A stretch of 52,222 bases of DNA from Gammaproteobacteria bacterium (lineage in GTDB: Bacteria > Pseudomonadota > Gammaproteobacteria > Pseudomonadales > Azotimanducaceae). Position numbers and translations under genes: made by a program. The stretch covers positions 21,175 to 73,396 of the forward strand of contig DTZW01000358.1 of the NCBI GenBank assembly GCA_012961165.1, read 5' to 3'. The first letter of the stretch is position 1. Every line of letters starts with the position of its first letter. The notes beneath the pieces are model-generated. The model did not search any database. It saw only the letters and a list, made by a program, of their open reading frames with translations, and was not told where the DNA came from. Shown piece by piece: positions 1 through 11,507 of the stretch.

Positions 1-313
1 CTCTCCAGACCTGTAACCACTCCCTGATCTGCGGCAGGTACTCAGCCAAGTCATAGATGCCCTCGACGCCACTGCGGGAGTGACCCAGCATCGCCAGCCT
101 TGCCCCGGCCAGCGACATGTCAAGCTCGTGGCCAAGCGCTATCCGGGTCAATTTATCGGTATGAGGAAGCCTGAAACGGTAGATGTAACGAATGCCAGCT
201 GTGTTTCGGGTGACCCGAAGCCCACGATATTCTCCAAGGTCGGCCAGGATCTTTCCCATGTGCATCTTTTTGATACCAAGGGACGAGAGTGGTTTAGAAT
301 GAGCCTGAGTCAT
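1..313 (-). pseudogene. Remnant of a P4-type tyrosine integrase, core deleted, runs off the window edge
   Basis: An open frame of 104 codons starts with ATG at 313 and continues past base 1. Residues about 15-74 resemble the N-terminal arm DNA-binding domain of P4-type integrases (YIYRFRLPHTDKLTRIALGH followed by MSLAGAR). Directly after comes the C-terminal box of the same family (MLGHSRSGVEGIYDLAEYLP), which contains the nucleophilic Tyr. Intact members run to about 400 residues; the core-binding domain and most of the catalytic domain, including the first Arg and the HxxR motif, are missing between the two parts. The reading frame is kept across the seam, near position 92. I infer an inactive scar of a genomic island next to mutS. 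A miniature regulatory protein is possible but less likely. Confidence 0.75.
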
Positions 314-340
314 GCCGATCTCCTTTATCGGTTGATTCCG

Positions 341-366
341 GCATAGGGAGTTACCGCTCCCTGTGC
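341..366. other. Inverted repeat upstream of the integrase remnant
   Basis: Arms GCATAGGGAG and CTCCCTGTGC, with one mismatch that could be a G-U pair, flank a 6-base loop. It lies 28 bases upstream of the integrase ATG, so it could be a recombinase or regulator site or part of the old attachment region. It has no T-run and is not an obvious terminator. Confidence 0.4.
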
Positions 367-394
367 CAGCTTGACCTTACACTTATCGTGCAAA

Positions 395-424
395 GTAACT
401 CTTCCCTCGATACGGGGAAGTTAC
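395..424. other. Second inverted repeat between the integrase remnant and mutS
   Basis: The arms GTAACT-CTTCCC and GGGAAG-TTAC surround an 8-base loop. The motif GTTAC is shared with the hairpin at 341-366, so the two may be related sites. There is no adjacent T-run. The function is unknown; an integrase accessory site or an operator for mutS are both possible. Confidence 0.4.
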
Positions 425-490
425 CCTAAACAGGGCACACTTGTGTAACCTTGGCTGGATAAACGTGGACAAACGAGCACAACCGCTAAA

Positions 491-524
491 GAACAATTGT
501 TCATATAAGATATTGAAATAAAAT
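491..524 (+). promoter_or_regulatory. Probable sigma70 promoter of mutS with a palindrome over the -35 box
   Basis: TTGTTC at 497-502 and TAAAAT at 519-524 are separated by 16 bases and stand 27 bases upstream of the mutS ATG. The -35 element is the right half of a perfect 12-bp palindrome, GAACAATTGTTC (491-502), which could be an operator. The boxes are read by eye only. Confidence 0.5.
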
Positions 525-551
525 AGATTACAGGTAAATGGGCCGCTATAA

Positions 552-3113
552 ATGGGCAGTACAGAACAACACCATACACCGATGATGCGCCAGTACCTGG
601 CCATTAAGGCCCAGCACCCTGATGAACTTTTGTTCTATCGCATGGGTGACTTTTATGAGCTGTTTTTCACGGATGCTGCTCAAGCAGCCGATGCGCTCGG
701 TATAACGCTCACCGCCAGAGGCTCTTCGGCAGGCGAACCCATCCCAATGTGCGGTGTTCCCTTTCATGCTGTGGATACCTATCTCGCCAAACTTGTTCAA
801 CGGGGTGTCTCTGTTGCCATCTGCGAGCAGATAGGCGATCCCGCGACCAGCATAGGGCCTGTTGAACGAAAGGTCATGCGTATCGTGACCCCGGGCACGC
901 TGACCGAAGAATCCCTGCTGGATGCTGGCCGTGACAATCTTATCGCCGCGATCAGCGCTGACGGCACATCGTTTGGCCTTGCTACCCTGGATATCTCCAG
1001 CGGTCGATTTGAGCTCGCTGAACATCCAGTTGAAACCAGCCTGGTCAGTGAGCTTCATCGGCTTTCTCCTGCAGAGATACTCCTGATGGATAATCAGCAG
1101 TATCCGTTAATTGCCACGCAACATGCGGGTTCAAGATGCCGGTCTGAGTGGGAATTTGACCTGACCTCTGCCAGGGCTGCACTGACAAAACAGTTCAACG
1201 TAAGAGACCTCGCCGGTTTTGATTGTGATGATATGGACCTTGGCCTTCGGGCTGCAGGGTGTCTGCTCGCCTATGTGCAGGAAACCCAGAGAACCGAACT
1301 GCCACATATTAACCGTCTGAAAAAGCTGACCAGTGATGAAGCTGTTCACATCGATGGCTCCTCACGTCGAAACCTTGAACTGACCCTTAACATCCATGGG
1401 GGCGAAGAACACACACTGTTTGCCGTGTTAAACAAAACAGCAACCAGCATGGGCGGACGACTGCTGCAGCGGTGGATTAACCGTCCCATCCGTTCACGCC
1501 AGGTACTGAGCGGACGCATGGACGCCATCGATCGAATTGTCCAGGGCAAGCACGCTGACCCAATGTTCTCCTGCCTGCGGAACATAGGCGATATTGAACG
1601 AATACTGGCCCGTGTCGCGCTTCGGTCCGCCAGGCCAAGAGACATCGCGCGCCTTAGAGACGCACTCGCTATCCTGCCTGAACTCAGCGACCTGCTCGGC
1701 GCTATTGATGCAGACCGCATTGCGCAACTCGCCCAAAAATGTAAACCACTTCCCGAGTTGGCACGGGAACTTGAAAAAGCCGTTATTGAAAATCCGCCCG
1801 TTGTTATCCGGGAAGGCGGGGTCATCAAAAAGGGATACGACGACGAACTGGATGAGCTCCGATCCATCAGCGAGAACGCTGCGGAATACCTGATAAAACT
1901 TGAAACCGAAGAACGAGAAGTCACAGGACTCAGCACACTCAAGGTCGGTTATAACCGGGTACACGGCTATTACATCGAAATCAGTAAAAGCCAGGCTGAA
2001 AAAGCCCCCGCGCATTATGTTCGGCGGCAGACCCTCAAGAATGCTGAGCGCTTTATCACGCCGGAACTGAAGACTTTCGAGGACAAGGCTCTCAGCAGCA
2101 AAAGCCGGGCACTCGCCAGGGAAAAACACCTTTATGACGAACTGCTGGAGCTATTAGTCGGACAGCTAACGCTGCTCCAGGATCTTGCCGACGCCATATC
2201 TGAACTTGACGTGATCAACACCCTTGCGGAACGTTCGGTCACATTGCAACTGGTCCGACCAGTGTTAACCCAGGACCCTGCGCTAGAAATAGAGCAGGGG
2301 CGCCATCTTGTTGTTGAACAGACGATGGATGGCACGTTCATCGCCAATGACCTTGACCTGGGCGGTGAGACACAATTGCTGATTATTACCGGCCCTAATA
2401 TGGGTGGTAAATCAACTTACATGCGCCAGTGCGCCATAATTACATTGTTAGCACACATTGGTTGCTTCGTGCCCGCCAGATCGGCAAGCATTGGCGCAAT
2501 CGACAGGATCTTTACCCGAATAGGTTCATCTGATGACCTCGCAAGTGGTCGATCCACCTTTATGGTCGAGATGACAGAAACGGCGCTTATCCTTAATAAC
2601 GCCACGCCTCATTCGCTGGTGTTGCTTGATGAAATCGGCAGGGGCACATCGACCTTCGATGGTTTATCCCTGGCCTGGGCGGTCGCCAATTCGATCGCCA
2701 CGGATATCGGCGCGTTGACCTTGTTCGCGACGCACTATTTTGAACTCACAGCCCTGCCTGAAAACCTGGCACAAACCCGAAATGTACATCTTGCTGCCCG
2801 CGAGTTCGGTGAGGACATTGTCTTCATGTACGCGGTCAATGATGGTCCCGCCAGCCAGAGCTACGGATTACAGGTTGCAAAACTCGCCGGTGTCCCACAA
2901 TCGGTCATCCGCATCGCCCAGGAAAAGCTGAGGCAGCTAGAGGAAAACGAGGTCAGGATGGACGCACACCCTGCACAGGCGGACCTTTTCGTGGCAGCGG
3001 CAACTGAACCCGATGAACTGCGGACCCGTCTGCAGGGTCTGGATGTGGATTCACTGTCGCCAAGGGATGCACTGGATCTGATCTATGAACTGCATGGGCT
3101 GTCCAAAAATTAG
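552..3113 (+). CDS. mutS: DNA mismatch repair protein MutS
   Basis: MutS recognises mismatches and small loops and, with MutL, starts methyl-directed or nick-directed repair in the cytoplasm. The 853 residues match the full length of the E. coli protein. The mismatch-wedge motif F34-Y-E36 sits in GDFYELF. The connector, lever and clamp domains follow, then the C-terminal ABC ATPase with Walker [10 protein letters not shown] (614-622) and Walker B LLDE (691-694), followed by GRGTSTFDG and the Q-loop region. The start is the ATG at 552; the upstream ATG at 538 is out of frame, and there is no strong ribosome binding site. The gene is monocistronic here, converging on fdxA as in Pseudomonas. Nothing suggests inactivation. 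Confidence 0.98.
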   Translation: MGSTEQHHTPMMRQYLAIKAQHPDELLFYRMGDFYELFFTDAAQAADALGITLTARGSSAGEPIPMCGVPFHAVDTYLAKLVQRGVSVAICEQIGDPATSIGPVERKVMRIVTPGTLTEESLLDAGRDNLIAAISADGTSFGLATLDISSGRFELAEHPVETSLVSELHRLSPAEILLMDNQQYPLIATQHAGSRCRSEWEFDLTSARAALTKQFNVRDLAGFDCDDMDLGLRAAGCLLAYVQETQRTELPHINRLKKLTSDEAVHIDGSSRRNLELTLNIHGGEEHTLFAVLNKTATSMGGRLLQRWINRPIRSRQVLSGRMDAIDRIVQGKHADPMFSCLRNIGDIERILARVALRSARPRDIARLRDALAILPELSDLLGAIDADRIAQLAQKCKPLPELARELEKAVIENPPVVIREGGVIKKGYDDELDELRSISENAAEYLIKLETEEREVTGLSTLKVGYNRVHGYYIEISKSQAEKAPAHYVRRQTLKNAERFITPELKTFEDKALSSKSRALAREKHLYDELLELLVGQLTLLQDLADAISELDVINTLAERSVTLQLVRPVLTQDPALEIEQGRHLVVEQTMDGTFIANDLDLGGETQLLIITGPNMGGKSTYMRQCAIITLLAHIGCFVPARSASIGAIDRIFTRIGSSDDLASGRSTFMVEMTETALILNNATPHSLVLLDEIGRGTSTFDGLSLAWAVANSIATDIGALTLFATHYFELTALPENLAQTRNVHLAAREFGEDIVFMYAVNDGPASQSYGLQVAKLAGVPQSVIRIAQEKLRQLEENEVRMDAHPAQADLFVAAATEPDELRTRLQGLDVDSLSPRDALDLIYELHGLSKN

Positions 3114-3131
3114 CACTTGGTTCAATCCATA

Positions 3132-3178
3132 TGGGACCTGATGAGGCAAGCGGGATACAAAGGAAAGGTAGACGACTA
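3132..3178. repeat. Inverted copy of the repeat found upstream of fdxA
   Basis: Positions 3132-3157 are the exact reverse complement of 3685-3710 and 3788-3813 (26 bases). Similarity extends at lower identity to about 3178. fdxA is therefore bracketed by inverted copies of the same element about 550 bp apart. Confidence 0.85.
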
Positions 3179-3186
3179 TTAAAGAA

Positions 3187-3216
3187 ACAGGAAACGAGCT
3201 GAACCTCGTTTCCTGT
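3187..3216. terminator. Hairpin between convergent mutS and fdxA
   Basis: A perfect 12-bp stem (ACAGGAAACGAG paired with CTCGTTTCCTGT) carries a 6-base loop. It lies between the 3' ends of two convergent genes, so it probably stops both transcripts. The T-runs on either side are weak. Confidence 0.7.
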
Positions 3217-3222
3217 CGGTGC

Positions 3223-3546
3223 TCAGATTGCCAGGTGGTCCCGCTTGTTCTTCACCTCTGCCCAGTCTTCGGCATCGGGCAGGGGGTCTTTCTTTTCGGT
3301 AATGTTTGGCCAGGTTTCGCAAAGCTCGGCGTTCAACTGGAGAAATTCCTGCTCGGCTTCCGGAAGTTCATCTTCAGAATAAATGGCGTCGACCGGGCAC
3401 TCAGGTTCACATAGGGCGCAATCAATACACTCATCAGGACTGATGACCAGAAAGTTGGGTCCTTCGTAAAAACAATCTACCGGGCACACTTCTACACAAT
3501 CGGTGTGCTTACACTTAATACAACCGTCACTCACCACAAATGTCAT
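3223..3546 (-). CDS. fdxA: 7Fe ferredoxin FdxA
   Basis: A soluble electron carrier of 107 residues, the usual length of the proteobacterial FdxA family. The N-terminal half carries the cluster ligands: C-x2-C-x4-C-x3-CP near residues 9-21 and C-x2-C-x3-CP near 40-50. This arrangement binds one 3Fe-4S and one 4Fe-4S cluster. The acidic C-terminal tail ([16 protein letters not shown]) is typical of the family. The ATG at 3546 follows an AAGGGA ribosome binding site. Its position beside mutS is conserved in Pseudomonas. It has its own promoter (3584-3611), so it is probably transcribed separately from nlpD. The physiological partner is not known. Confidence 0.95.
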   Translation of the reverse strand: MTFVVSDGCIKCKHTDCVEVCPVDCFYEGPNFLVISPDECIDCALCEPECPVDAIYSEDELPEAEQEFLQLNAELCETWPNITEKKDPLPDAEDWAEVKNKRDHLAI

Positions 3547-3583
3547 ATCGTTCCCTTGAGCTTACAAATCTTTAAAAAAAGGC

Positions 3584-3611
3584 ATTCTATCAGCTTTTGG
3601 GGTCCTGACAA
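3584..3611 (-). promoter_or_regulatory. Sigma70-type promoter of fdxA
   Basis: On the minus strand TTGTCA (3611-3606) and TAGAAT (3589-3584) are spaced by 16 bases, about 40 bases upstream of the fdxA ATG. Both boxes are close to consensus. Confidence 0.6.
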
Positions 3612-3667
3612 TCCACTGCGGGGTTGTTTATGGGTGGCTATGCTCTGTTGTTTGGGCTGTTCATGGC

Positions 3668-3864
3668 CGTCTACTTTGCGCTGGTATCCCGCTTGCCTCA
3701 TCAGGTCCCAGTCAGGTCTATCCAGGTAGCGCTCAGGGCTGACCAGGTAGCGCTCAGGGCTGTTTATTCCCGTCTACTTTGCGCTGGTATCCCGCTTGCC
3801 TCATCAGGTCCCAGTTAGGTCTATCCAGGTAGCGCTCAGGGCTGTCCAAGTAGCGCTCAGGGCT
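3668..3864. repeat. 103-bp tandem repeat (about 1.9 copies) in the place expected for rpoS
   Basis: The unit 3668-3770 is repeated from 3771 to 3864 with very few differences. Each unit contains a 50-bp element, also present inverted at 3132-3178, and two copies of a 19-bp motif, CCAGGTAGCGCTCAGGGCT (3722, 3743, 3825, and a one-mismatch copy at 3846), which includes the palindrome AGCGCT. The whole stretch 3547-3862 holds only the fdxA promoter and this array. An open frame through 3624-3818 changes frame between the copies and is not supported as a gene. The repeat ends at the nlpD stop codon. Confidence 0.85.
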
Positions 3865-4597
3865 AACGGGTTGGAAGGTATCTTAGTGGGTTAACTGGCT
3901 TGCCGTCTCGGCGAATCTCAAAGTGCAGCATCTCAACACTGGCGGCTGTTTTACCCACCCGTGCGATAGATTTTCCTGCCTTCACTTTCTCACCCTCCTT
4001 CACCAGCATCTTCTCGTTGTTACCATAGGCCGATAGAAAACTATCGTTGTGTTTAACAATCACTAACTGTCCGTAACCCCTGAGGTTACCCCCCGCATAA
4101 ACAACAACACCATCGGCAGCAGCCCTCACCGTATCGCCTATGTCTCCGGCGATATCGATTCCTTTATTGACGGGTTGAGCAAGGGAAAACCGGTTTATAA
4201 CTTCCCCCTTAAGTGGCCATCGCCAGCTGGCAACGGGCGCACTGGGTGCTGGAGGTGCCTTTGATACTTTATATGGTGGCCTGGTGGACGATTGGGTCGC
4301 CACCGGAGCGCTGTCTTTTTTAGGCAACTTTGCCGAGCCACGCAGTCGAATCAACTGGTCAACATAGATCGTATAGGGAGGCCGAACGCCATTAATTCGA
4401 GCCAGGCTCTTGTAATCAAGACCATAACGGAACGCGATGGAGTACAGGCTGTCACCCTTCCTGACCACATACGTGTCAGTACCACCGGCAACGGTGTAAA
4501 TCGGTGGCAGTCCAGCACACCCGGTGATTAAAAACACCAATAGCAGCAGGACCAGGCCAGTACGCCAAGTTTTATTATTCCATATCCTTTTCGGCAT
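3863..4597 (-). CDS. nlpD: LysM/M23 lipoprotein NlpD, amidase activator
   Basis: NlpD is an envelope lipoprotein that activates the cell-wall amidase AmiC during daughter-cell separation. A basic N-terminus and hydrophobic segment end in the lipobox LITGC. A LysM domain follows (TYVVRKGDSLYSIAFRYGLD), then a linker and a C-terminal M23 domain. The M23 zinc ligands are degenerate (NKGIDIAG where an active enzyme has His), as expected for a non-enzymatic activator. It ends NPLRYLPTR like E. coli NlpD. I chose the ATG at 4597. A TTG at 4618 in the same frame would add 7 residues and lengthen the overlap with the DUF368 gene. rpoS, normally next, is absent. Confidence 0.93.
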   Translation of the reverse strand: MPKRIWNNKTWRTGLVLLLLVFLITGCAGLPPIYTVAGGTDTYVVRKGDSLYSIAFRYGLDYKSLARINGVRPPYTIYVDQLIRLRGSAKLPKKDSAPVATQSSTRPPYKVSKAPPAPSAPVASWRWPLKGEVINRFSLAQPVNKGIDIAGDIGDTVRAAADGVVVYAGGNLRGYGQLVIVKHNDSFLSAYGNNEKMLVKEGEKVKAGKSIARVGKTAASVEMLHFEIRRDGKPVNPLRYLPTR

Positions 4598-5519
4598 TCG
4601 ATTCTTTGAGGAAAGCAAACCTGTCCATGAGAAAAATAACGAAAAACCCCGTGACCAGGGCTGCTAACGCCAGCACAATCTCCGGATCACTACCGGTTAA
4701 CTGCTCGTACGCACCAGGCAGAACGGGTTCCTGCACCACAGGAATCTGGCCACCGTCGGGTTTGATTTGGTAGCTGGTGGTATATTTCCACGGCCAGATT
4801 TTTGTCAGGGAACCCAGCATGAACCCTACAAGCAGCGCCACCGTCGCATCATAAAATCGAGCAAGCAGCACCGTCAGGATTCGGGAAAAACACATCAGGC
4901 CGACGACGCATCCCAGGCCCACGTAGCCAAGTGTCAGCAACTCGAAATTTTTTATCGCCGCAATCACCGTCTGGTAAAGGCCAAGCACCAGCAGCAGAAA
5001 AGAGCCAGACAAACCTGGCAGGATCCAGGCACACACCGCAATGCAACCACCCGCAAACAATGTAAAGCCTGAAATCTCTGCCTCGAATGGAATAATACGT
5101 ACCACCACCATGCCAACTGCGACCCCGACCCCAAGGGCCAGACCACTTTCCATCGACAAAGGCAGCAGCCGCCGCCCAACAACGAATATGGATGACAGCA
5201 CCAATCCAAAAAAGAAAGACCAAATTCCAACGGGGTGCTCAGCAAGAAGGTAACTGACGCCTCGGGCCAATATCAAAATCGAGACAAGCATGGCGCCAAA
5301 CAGCACAAACAGGAATCCAAGGTCGTACTTCTTCCACCAGGTGGCAAAACCGATTTTCGGCAGCTCCAACAGGCTAAACGGGGTTAGCCGCGCAATGCCA
5401 TTAACCAGCCGCTCGTAGAATCCTGAAACAAACGCAATAGTGCCGCCTGATACGCCTGGAACAACCTCGGCCGCACCCATCAAGACACCTACTAAGACAA
5501 TACGAATATATTTATTCAT
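4575..5519 (-). CDS. DUF368 membrane protein, probable undecaprenyl phosphate translocase
   Basis: A polytopic inner-membrane protein of 314 residues. It opens with the family hallmark GAAEVVPGVSGGTIAFVSGF and has a second internal copy of that theme (ILPGLSGSFLLLVLGLYQTV), as in other DUF368 proteins. Members of this family have been shown to recycle the lipid carrier undecaprenyl phosphate across the membrane and to matter in alkaline or sodium-rich conditions; assigning that role here is by family. It overlaps nlpD by 23 bp and follows pcm after a 10-bp gap, so all three are probably co-transcribed. It stands in a locus that usually holds surE and pcm. The link to wall synthesis would suit its neighbour nlpD. 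Confidence 0.9.
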   Translation of the reverse strand: MNKYIRIVLVGVLMGAAEVVPGVSGGTIAFVSGFYERLVNGIARLTPFSLLELPKIGFATWWKKYDLGFLFVLFGAMLVSILILARGVSYLLAEHPVGIWSFFFGLVLSSIFVVGRRLLPLSMESGLALGVGVAVGMVVVRIIPFEAEISGFTLFAGGCIAVCAWILPGLSGSFLLLVLGLYQTVIAAIKNFELLTLGYVGLGCVVGLMCFSRILTVLLARFYDATVALLVGFMLGSLTKIWPWKYTTSYQIKPDGGQIPVVQEPVLPGAYEQLTGSDPEIVLALAALVTGFFVIFLMDRFAFLKESNAEKDME

Positions 5520-5529
5520 GACAACAAGA

Positions 5530-6195
5530 TCAGGACTTGCCGCTCAGAAGGGGTACAAACCTGACCGCCTCAAGCACCTGCTGCTCTACTTCATCACCAT
5601 TTCTTTGAACCAGAACCAGTTCCTGGTGACGTGCTTCACCCACTGGAACCAGCATCCTGCCGGTGGGTGAAAGTTGTTCTATCAGTGCTTCCGGTATGAC
5701 CCGGGGTGATGCGGTAACAATAATCGCGTCAAACGGGCCTCGCTCCGGCCAGCCCATCCCACCATCAGCATGTTTGAATTGAATGTTGCGGTAACCGATA
5801 GTCGCCAGTAATTCCTTCGCACGATTTAGCAACCCACTGATACGCTCAACGGTGTATACCTTTGGTACAAGCCGCGACAGGACCGCCGTCTGGTAACCAG
5901 AGCCGGTACCAACTTCAAGTACGTTCTCGATCGGCCCATCGGCGAGTAACGCTTCGGTCATTCTGGCAACAATATACGGTTGTGAAATTGTCTGCTTAAA
6001 CCCAATAGGCAGCGCCGTGTCTTCGTAGGCCCGATGCGCCAATGCTTCATCAACAAACGCATGACGCGGCGTCTCGCTGATGACATCCAGAATATGCTCG
6101 TTGAGTATGCCCTGCTCGCGAAGTCGCTCTACCAGCCGGCTCCTGGTCCGCTGGGAAGTCATACCGATGCCCTTCAGGTCAAGATCTGAAGTCAT
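5530..6195 (-). CDS. pcm: Protein-L-isoaspartate O-methyltransferase
   Basis: Pcm methylates isoaspartyl residues in aged proteins with S-adenosylmethionine, starting their repair. Its 221 residues contain the substrate-loop signature HRAYEDTALPIG and QTISQPYIVARMTE, then SAM motif I VLEVGTGSGYQTAVL, and the closing QVLEAVRFVPLLSG. The ATG at 6195 overlaps the truD stop as ATGA and follows AAGGA. The internal ATG at 6162 begins MTSQRTRSRL, exactly where Pseudomonas Pcm begins, and follows GAAGGG, so it is a realistic alternative start. surE, which lies between truD and pcm in many gammaproteobacteria, is missing. Confidence 0.95.
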   Translation of the reverse strand: MTSDLDLKGIGMTSQRTRSRLVERLREQGILNEHILDVISETPRHAFVDEALAHRAYEDTALPIGFKQTISQPYIVARMTEALLADGPIENVLEVGTGSGYQTAVLSRLVPKVYTVERISGLLNRAKELLATIGYRNIQFKHADGGMGWPERGPFDAIIVTASPRVIPEALIEQLSPTGRMLVPVGEARHQELVLVQRNGDEVEQQVLEAVRFVPLLSGKS

Positions 6196-7142
6196 AAGGA
6201 TTCGTCCTTAACCAGGAACAACTCACGAAGCAAGCTGGTTGCATAGCTTCCCGGCGGCAGCCTGAACTGTAAAACAAGCGCGTCTTCTGCCGCTGACCAA
6301 CTCATCTCATCGGGTCGAACGATAAGGTCACGAGTGCCGACTTTCGCACCCAGCTTCCTGAGCCCCGCCGCCCAGGCCTGTTCCGTTTCATCAAAATATT
6401 CTTCACCTGGCTGGGGATCCCTGGACTTACCGATTAACGGCCCCTGCGCCACTTCCTGCGCATCACCCTGCTCAAGATGCCTTGCGAGGAATCCGTTGAA
6501 CAGCCACGAGCGCGCCGCAGATATCAACATCCCCCGGTTGCCGCGAACTCGCTCGCCTTTTCGCAGTAATTGATCCGCGAGGATGAGATTGTGTCCATCC
6601 CTGCCAAACCGCTGCGGTCCAAAATAGTTTGGAAGCCCCTGATCGGACAACTGCTCTAATCTTTCGACAAGATCGCGACCCTGCGATTCCGTTAGTTTGC
6701 CGTGACGAACTTTGATCCGGAAAACATTGCACTGCAACTGGCCACGTCGCAACTTGCTACGGTGCCATGTCATGGATTTCACCACAACACCTTCGACTGA
6801 AAACAGCGTCCAGTCTACGTCGGTACCTGTTGGCAAATAACAGCTGAACCACTGCGTGGTGACGCCATGCCTGTCCTTTCGACCCGCATAGCTGACATCC
6901 AGATCCCGGACCTCCAAAAAGCTGGCCAATTGGTAGGCGACCCAACCGGTGTTCGCACCGGTCTTTTCAATTTCTATATAGAGGTGCTCGCCTGTCCCAG
7001 CTGGTTCAAATGGCAAAATCTCATCAACCACAAATTCATCAGGCAGCGTTTTGATACAGCCATTGATCGTCGGGAGAGGTTGCAACGTCCGAAATAGATC
7101 GTCCGAGTATTGCGGTATCCTGTGACGCGCCATCGCGTGCAT
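6192..7142 (-). CDS. truD: tRNA pseudouridine(13) synthase TruD
   Basis: TruD converts U13 of tRNA-Glu to pseudouridine. The 316-residue protein has the conserved DEFVVDEIL and the catalytic-loop motif AGRKDRHGVTTQWFS with the nucleophilic Asp. NYFGPQRFGRDGHN follows, and the insertion domain contains GNRGMLISAARSWLFNGFLA. Length and motif order are normal. The ATG at 7142 begins 15 bases after the ftsB stop; an ATG three codons in is an alternative. It forms an ATGA overlap with pcm, consistent with one transcript from ftsB to nlpD. Confidence 0.96.
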   Translation of the reverse strand: MHAMARHRIPQYSDDLFRTLQPLPTINGCIKTLPDEFVVDEILPFEPAGTGEHLYIEIEKTGANTGWVAYQLASFLEVRDLDVSYAGRKDRHGVTTQWFSCYLPTGTDVDWTLFSVEGVVVKSMTWHRSKLRRGQLQCNVFRIKVRHGKLTESQGRDLVERLEQLSDQGLPNYFGPQRFGRDGHNLILADQLLRKGERVRGNRGMLISAARSWLFNGFLARHLEQGDAQEVAQGPLIGKSRDPQPGEEYFDETEQAWAAGLRKLGAKVGTRDLIVRPDEMSWSAAEDALVLQFRLPPGSYATSLLRELFLVKDESL

Positions 7143-7157
7143 CGCTAAGAGTTGTCC

Positions 7158-8811
<1,654 letters not shown>

Positions 8812-8815
8812 CCTC

Positions 8816-9634
8816 TTAAGCAAAAGTTGGTTTTACCACTGAATCAATTTGCATCAGGGTGGTGAGCAATTCCTTTATCTCGTGCATCGGCCAGCTGTTC
8901 GGTCCGTCACTCATGGCATTTTCAGGGTCTGGATGGGTTTCCATAAATACACCATGCACACCGGCACCAATCGCCGCCCTTGCCAGTACCGGCACCATTT
9001 CTCTTTGCCCCCCGGAGGTAGCACCTTGGCCACCCGGCAACTGCACACTATGGGTTGCATCAAAGACCACCGGACATCCTGTCTCACGAAGCACAGGCAG
9101 TGAACGCATATCCGAAACCAGATTGTTATAACCAAAGCTGGCGCCACGTTCACACACCATGATCTGGTCATTGCCGGTTGCCCTGGCTTTGCTGACGACA
9201 TGTTGCATATCCCATGGGGCCAGAAACTGACCTTTTTTGATATTGACGGGCAGGCCCAGACTGGCAACACGTTGAATGTAGTTGGTCTGGCGGCAAAGAA
9301 ATGCTGGCGTCTGCAGCACCGACACAACATCTCTTATTTCATCCAGCGGGGTATCTTCATGGACATCTGTCAGCACCGGCACCTGCACCTGTGTCTTAAC
9401 CTTGTCAAGAATTCGAAGACCTTCGCTGATCCCGGGTCCACGAAAGCTCTCGTGGGAAGATCGATTAGCCTTGTCGAAAGATGACTTGTAAATAAACAGG
9501 ATATCCAGCGACTCGCAGACTTCCTTCAGGTAAGCGGCTGTCTCCATCGCCAGCGATTCAGACTCGATGACGCAGGGACCCGCAATCAGGAAAAAAGGTG
9601 ACGTATCAGTGATCTCTCGGCCACAAAGTTGCAT
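8816..9634 (-). CDS. kdsA: 3-deoxy-8-phosphooctulonate synthase (KDO-8-P synthase), metal-dependent type
   Basis: KdsA condenses phosphoenolpyruvate with arabinose-5-phosphate to KDO-8-phosphate for the LPS inner core. The 272 residues have the family blocks [57 protein letters not shown] and [11 protein letters not shown]. The Cys in AGPC, the His in DATHS, the Glu in METHP and the Asp in MSDG correspond to the four metal ligands of the Aquifex-type enzyme; E. coli KdsA has Asn in place of the Cys and needs no metal. The overall sequence also resembles the Aquifex form. It lies between pyrG and eno, as in Pseudomonas. Confidence 0.95.
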   Translation of the reverse strand: MQLCGREITDTSPFFLIAGPCVIESESLAMETAAYLKEVCESLDILFIYKSSFDKANRSSHESFRGPGISEGLRILDKVKTQVQVPVLTDVHEDTPLDEIRDVVSVLQTPAFLCRQTNYIQRVASLGLPVNIKKGQFLAPWDMQHVVSKARATGNDQIMVCERGASFGYNNLVSDMRSLPVLRETGCPVVFDATHSVQLPGGQGATSGGQREMVPVLARAAIGAGVHGVFMETHPDPENAMSDGPNSWPMHEIKELLTTLMQIDSVVKPTFA

Positions 9635-9681
9635 GCTATTTCTACCAGAATTCCCAGAGCAAGAAGTATACAGGTTACAGG

Positions 9682-11328
<1,647 letters not shown>

Positions 11329-11441
11329 TCAATATAGGCCGCAAGATGTGTGACCAAGATGGGATTACAGACTAACACGTGGGCCAATCCGCCTCAATGT
11401 AATTCTTGGATATGACTGGCTCGAAGGGCAGTTACTTTTAA

Positions 11442-11507
11442 GTCAGCACTCTGTCAGCACTCTGTCAGCACTCTGTCAGCAATCGGTCAACACTCGGTCA
11501 GCCAGCG
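11442..11507. repeat. 11-bp tandem repeat across the tilS stop codon
   Basis: Six units of 11 bp run from 11442. Three are identical (GTCAGCACTCT at 11442, 11453 and 11464). Three are diverged (11475, 11486, 11497) and lie inside the last codons of tilS. The stop TGA (11476-11478) is within the repeat. Because 11 is not a multiple of three, changes in copy number would alter the C-terminus of TilS. Confidence 0.9.

Noticed and set aside
347-490. tRNA gene as integration target next to the integrase remnant
   Set aside because: The stems seen are simple hairpins; no T-loop sequence or cloverleaf could be found.
1346-2129. Long minus-strand open frames inside mutS
   Set aside because: They overlap each other and the intact mutS, are rich in Ser and Arg as expected for antisense frames, and have no ribosome site.
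3624-3818. Possible small membrane protein starting MFMGGYALLFG
   Set aside because: The frame runs through the 103-bp tandem repeat and the second copy is read in another frame. There is no ribosome site or family match. Kept only as a remark on the repeat.
11442-11507. Repeats as a CRISPR array
   Set aside because: Units are 11 bp and directly adjacent, without spacers, and no cas gene is present. The same applies to the other tandem repeats in the window.
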